This document shows positions 14,712 through 17,357 of a DNA stretch of 17,357 bases, one piece after another. This DNA is from Peptococcaceae bacterium BRH_c23 (GTDB lineage Bacteria > Bacillota_B > Desulfitobacteriia > Desulfitobacteriales > Desulfitobacteriaceae): contig LADV01000306.1 in NCBI GenBank assembly GCA_000961805.1, positions 1 to 17,357 on the forward strand, in the 5' to 3' direction. How positions within the stretch are numbered: the stretch's first letter is position 1; every line of letters begins with the position of its first letter. The notes beneath the pieces were generated by a model. The model was given only the letters and a program-made list of their open reading frames with translations. It did no database searches and was not told the origin of the DNA. Made by a program: the position numbers and the translations under genes.

Positions 14712-16076
14712 CTATTTATCAAATATCGATGGGTCTCCGGCTCTCTCAGTCAGTTTGCCGTTTTCTAAAATCCCCATCTTCTCTAACCATTGCTCAAATT
14801 CAGGAAGCGGTCGCAAACCCAAAATTTCCCGGGTACTTGCATCATCATGGTAACTAGTATCCTGATAGCTCAACATGACATCATCACCGCCAGGAACTCC
14901 CATGAAGAAGTTCGAACCAGCCATGGCGCAAAGCAGGGTTCCCATTTCCTGATCATTCTGATCTGCTTTCATATGGTTGGTATAACAAGGTGCGATTCCC
15001 ATCGGCAAACCATGCAGCTTACCCATAAATAGATCTTCCAAGTCTGCCCGGATCACTTCTCGACCTGAATAGATCGTCTCTGGTCCAATAAATCCAGAAA
15101 CGTTGTTGGTCATAAATGGCCGATAACCACGTGCATACCCATAGGTTCTTGCTTCCAAGGTCATCATATCAACACCAAGATGGGCATCTAGAGAGACCTC
15201 GGAGCCTTGGCCAGTTTCAAAGTACATAAGATTAGGACCTGTCGCCGTTCCTTGGCGCTGTGCTAAAGCAAAAGCCTCATCCAGAATGGTCGCGCTTACA
15301 CCAAAGGCATCATTCGCTTTTTGCGTTCCAGCGATACTTTGGAAAACCAAGTCAACAGGAGCCCCTTTTTCAATCGCTTTCATTTGGGTTGTCACATGAG
15401 CCAACACACAGTTTTGAGTTGGAATTGCCCATTTCACCATGAAATTTTTGACCGTATCTAAAAGTCGAGTAACCGTCTCTACATTGTCTTCCACAGGATT
15501 AATTCCAATTACGGCATCTCCCGAACCATACGATAACCCTTCTTTAAGGGATGCCAGCATTCCTTCGACATTGTCTGTGGGGTGATTGGGTTGACAACGA
15601 AAAGCAAGTGTTCCAGGTACACCGAGTGTGGTATTACAGTGTGACTGAATGCGCATCTTCTTCGAGCCAAAGACTAGGTCCATGGTGGACATTAACTTAG
15701 CTACTGCAGCAATCATTTCGCTCGTCAGCCCTCGACTGATATGAGCCAAGTCCTCTCCCGTTGTTTTATGGTCTAAGATATACTCACGCAAGTAGCCGAC
15801 CGTCCAGCTTTTGATCTCTTGATAGATTCTCAAGTTAAGTCCGTCATAGATTGCTCGAGTGACTTCATCCTCTTCATAAGGAATGACAGGGTTATTATAA
15901 ATATCCTCAAGGGTAAGATTACTCAAGACTAATTTTGCTGCCACTCGCTCAGAAGCAGATTTTGCGGCAATTCCGACCAATTCATCACCAGACTTCTCTT
16001 CATTGGCCTTAGACATAACTTCCTTGAGACTTTGGAATGCAAAAATTTTATTATAAACTTTTGCTTTTAAAATCAT
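14712..16076 (-). CDS. eutB: EutB, ethanolamine ammonia-lyase large subunit (with altered Asp362 position)
   Basis: This 454-residue TIM-barrel catalytic subunit binds adenosylcobalamin and substrate. From the ATG at 16076 it numbers like E. coli EutB (453 residues): the substrate-binding residues R160 and Q162 (AFRCQPNHPTDN), N193 (GINPVEDN) and E287 (MYFETGQGS) all fall at the same positions. At 362, where I recall Asp in E. coli (MGCDVCYTNH), this protein has Ala (MGIAPCYTNH). Other conserved stretches are MRIQSHCNTTLG and GVPGGDDVMLSYQDTSYHD. I prefer ATG 16076 over TTG 16091 because GGGGGAT lies 6 nt before the ATG and inside the longer frame. The eutQ stop is 30 bp upstream and eutC follows 14 bp downstream. 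The lyase-family assignment is secure; whether ethanolamine itself is the main substrate is open because of position 362. Confidence 0.96.
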   Translation of the reverse strand: MILKAKVYNKIFAFQSLKEVMSKANEEKSGDELVGIAAKSASERVAAKLVLSNLTLEDIYNNPVIPYEEDEVTRAIYDGLNLRIYQEIKSWTVGYLREYILDHKTTGEDLAHISRGLTSEMIAAVAKLMSTMDLVFGSKKMRIQSHCNTTLGVPGTLAFRCQPNHPTDNVEGMLASLKEGLSYGSGDAVIGINPVEDNVETVTRLLDTVKNFMVKWAIPTQNCVLAHVTTQMKAIEKGAPVDLVFQSIAGTQKANDAFGVSATILDEAFALAQRQGTATGPNLMYFETGQGSEVSLDAHLGVDMMTLEARTYGYARGYRPFMTNNVSGFIGPETIYSGREVIRADLEDLFMGKLHGLPMGIAPCYTNHMKADQNDQEMGTLLCAMAGSNFFMGVPGGDDVMLSYQDTSYHDDASTREILGLRPLPEFEQWLEKMGILENGKLTERAGDPSIFDK

Positions 16077-16082
16077 GGATCG

Positions 16083-16089
16083 ATCCCCC
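16083..16089 (-). promoter_or_regulatory. Ribosome binding site setting the eutB start
   Basis: GGGGGAT lies 6 nt before the ATG at 16076. This supports the 454-residue protein, whose numbering matches E. coli EutB, over the TTG start at 16091. Confidence 0.65.
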
Positions 16090-16106
16090 AATCTGACTTA
16101 ATGTCC

Positions 16107-16781
16107 TTAATCGCAAAAATCTGCCCAGTTCGCAGGGTAGGTAGCATAGAATACTTTACAAAACGTGGGAGAGGAAAAAACCACTTGGCTTCCCTTAGGA
16201 ATATAGACCACATCTCCTGGTTTAGCGCGAAAGACTTGCCCCTCAACTTCTAAGACAAACTCGCCCTCTATAACATAATCGACTTCATCATAATTTAAAA
16301 ACCAAGGCAATCTGGAATGATCAAAGGTCATAAAACCCGAGGCGAGGTTGCCCACCCGTGAGTCAATCACATCAACGAGTCCCACCTTTTGCCCTGGAGG
16401 AGCTTCCAGAAAAGGCTGGATGACTACGGTTTCCCCTTTGACATGAGTGGCTTTGGGATTCTCACAGGCTGGTTTGAGCACCTCACCCAGAATCTTCTGC
16501 ACCGCTCTTTTCAGGTCTTCACTCTGGCTTCCTGCATCTGTTGAGTTTCCAGAGGAAATGCTGACTTCTTTAACACTAGACGGTTGATTCACCTGTTGTC
16601 CGACTGATTGACCAATAACACTGCGACTAACAATTTCCTGTCTCCCTTTGCTAATCGTGATCCCTAATTCTTTAGCAAGATCTTTGGCGGAGGGAGTTAG
16701 AACACTATCTTCTTCTAAAACTACATTTTTATCCAGCTTAGCCAAATCTCGTAATACGGCCGCCGAAATAAATCGTCCCAT
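16107..16781 (-). CDS. eutQ: EutQ, ethanolamine utilisation cupin / acetate-kinase-like protein
   Basis: This 224-residue protein has an N-terminal region (1-50) carrying the sequence LTPSAKDLAKELGITI, a motif shared by N termini of several Eut/Pdu accessory proteins. A variable, Ser/Gln-rich linker (about 58-85) follows. The C-terminal EutQ cupin barrel (about 110-224) contains GFMTFDHSRLPWFLNYDEVDYVIEGEF (seen in two parts), AKPGDVVYIPKGS and FCKVFYATYPANW. EutQ of Salmonella has been reported to have acetate kinase activity and to be needed for ethanolamine growth under some anaerobic conditions. AGGAGG lies 6-7 nt before the ATG. It comes right after a 320-bp heptad-repeat region and before eutB; a eutQ-eutB-eutC-eutA order is unusual. 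Confidence 0.92.
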   Translation of the reverse strand: MGRFISAAVLRDLAKLDKNVVLEEDSVLTPSAKDLAKELGITISKGRQEIVSRSVIGQSVGQQVNQPSSVKEVSISSGNSTDAGSQSEDLKRAVQKILGEVLKPACENPKATHVKGETVVIQPFLEAPPGQKVGLVDVIDSRVGNLASGFMTFDHSRLPWFLNYDEVDYVIEGEFVLEVEGQVFRAKPGDVVYIPKGSQVVFSSPTFCKVFYATYPANWADFCD

Positions 16782-17102
16782 AACACACCTCCTTTTCGAT
16801 GTTCGAAGTTCGAGGTTCGATGCTCGATTTTTAAGTTTTCGTTACTAGTTTTCTCTGGCTCAAACTTAGCGCTTCGCACCTCGTTTTAGTCTCCTTTAGT
16901 ACTTCGTATTCAATAGATGCGTAGTTCAGGTCGCGTTTCGAGCCTCGAAACTCGCTTCAATTAGTCCTCGCGCCTCTTGTCTCCCACCTCATGCTTCGTT
17001 CTTCGCCATCCAGTTCGTTATCCTTGTTTCGAACCTCGTGCTTCGTATCTACCAGTTCGTGATCCTCGTTCGAACTTCGAACTTCAAACCTCGAACCTCG
17101 AT
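16782..17102. repeat. Degenerate heptanucleotide repeat array between shell-protein gene and eutQ
   Basis: This 321-bp gene-free stretch is dominated by a degenerate 7-bp unit. On the minus strand after the shell-protein stop, successive units read TCGAGGT, TCGAGGT, TTGAAGT, TCGAAGT, TCGAACG. Near eutQ they read ATCGAGC, ATCGAAC, CTCGAAC, TTCGAAC, ATCGAAA, running in phase into the AGGAGG of eutQ. In between, CGA/GGA/AGA cores keep spacings of 7 or 14 nt over long runs, with a few phase shifts. Both strands are rich in short palindromes (TTCGAA). I see no gene, promoter or terminator in it. Seven is not a multiple of three, so a coding origin is unlikely. Confidence 0.75.
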
Positions 17103-17357
17103 TCAAGCCAGGCTTTCGATGAGTTGCTTCGCGGGCCTTGGGATGACAACTTGACGAATGAGGAGGCCCTTTTCACTGGCTATGGCGCTTCCCTCTTCGA
17201 CCGCTGCTTTCACGGAGGCGACTTCTCCAGTCAGTACGGTATAGCTTTTGCCTCCGATTCCAAAGGCCAGATGGATCAGCATTGGCTCCACATCTCCTGC
17301 TTTTACCGCAGCATCGGCTGCTTCGATTAAGGATGCCACGCTGTATGTCTCGATAAT
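17103..17357 (-). CDS. Bacterial microcompartment shell protein, PduT-like, C-terminal BMC domain (partial)
   Basis: The frame is open to the window end, so the N-terminal part is missing; 84 residues are visible. They form one BMC domain: IIETYSVASLIEAADAAVKAGDVEP, then HLAFGIGGKSYTVLTGEVASVKAAVEEG, ending GLLIRQVVIPRP. The combination of IVET-S-VA, H-AFGIGGK-Y and EKGLL-----VIPRPH matches the second BMC domain of PduT-type tandem (trimeric) shell proteins, as I recall it from Salmonella PduT. In PduT the first domain carries a cysteine that holds an Fe-S cluster at the trimer pore; that part is off the window, so it cannot be checked. A GTG internal to the frame at 17339 is not the true start. 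It precedes eutQ and the lyase genes and indicates an encapsulated pathway. Confidence 0.88.
   Translation of the reverse strand: MIETYSVASLIEAADAAVKAGDVEPMLIHLAFGIGGKSYTVLTGEVASVKAAVEEGSAIASEKGLLIRQVVIPRPAKQLIESLA

Noticed and set aside
16977..17330. Plus-strand open frame of 117 codons through the heptad repeats
   Set aside because: Half of it is antisense to the shell-protein gene and half is repeat; the composition is repeat-driven and no recognisable protein results.

Overview
Every gene in this window is on the minus strand, so transcription runs from high to low coordinates. The sequence is moderately A+T-rich with strong AGGAGG-type ribosome binding sites. The gene set combines a bacterial microcompartment ethanolamine locus, a pyrrolysine-free MttB-family methyltransferase system, a RACE-type corrinoid activator and a MetF-MetV fusion. 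This points to a strictly anaerobic Firmicute with a tetrahydrofolate one-carbon pathway, most like Desulfosporosinus/Desulfitobacterium (Peptococcaceae) or a Sporomusa-type acetogen. That placement is inferred from gene content, not from a marker gene.

Right part (about 12.2-17.36 kb): the 3' end of an ethanolamine utilisation (eut) operon. In transcription order it holds a PduT-like shell protein cut by the window edge, a 320-bp non-coding array of degenerate 7-bp repeats, eutQ, eutB, eutC, three consecutive hairpins, eutA, and a terminator at about 12.06-12.09 kb. EutBC is the adenosylcobalamin-dependent lyase, EutA its reactivase, EutQ an accessory cupin/acetate-kinase-like protein.

Middle (about 8.5-12.0 kb): a PocR/AraC-type regulator tightly coupled to a first corrinoid protein, a terminator, then an APH/choline-kinase-fold phosphotransferase.

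Left part (0.2-8.3 kb): a corrinoid methyl-transfer pathway. An MttB-superfamily methyltransferase without pyrrolysine would move a methyl group from a quaternary or methylated amine to the second corrinoid protein. An MtgA/AcsE-like pterin-binding methyltransferase would pass it to tetrahydrofolate. A RACE ferredoxin/ASKHA protein would reactivate oxidised corrinoid, and the MetF-MetV fusion would interconvert methyl- and methylene-tetrahydrofolate. A HAD phosphatase and a small three-cysteine protein of unknown function complete the set. The MtgA-like gene has a good sigma-54 -24/-12 promoter with a cluster of GACTTAAGTC-like sites at enhancer distance.

The most interesting points are: (1) EutB keeps four of five classical ethanolamine-contacting residues but has Ala where E. 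coli has Asp362; (2) this EutB lies beside an N-demethylation system, suggesting that the two halves might share a substrate such as choline or an N-methylated ethanolamine; (3) the sigma-54 promoter/enhancer arrangement; (4) the heptanucleotide repeat array; (5) IS200/IS605-like hairpin remnants between eutC and eutA and at the left edge.
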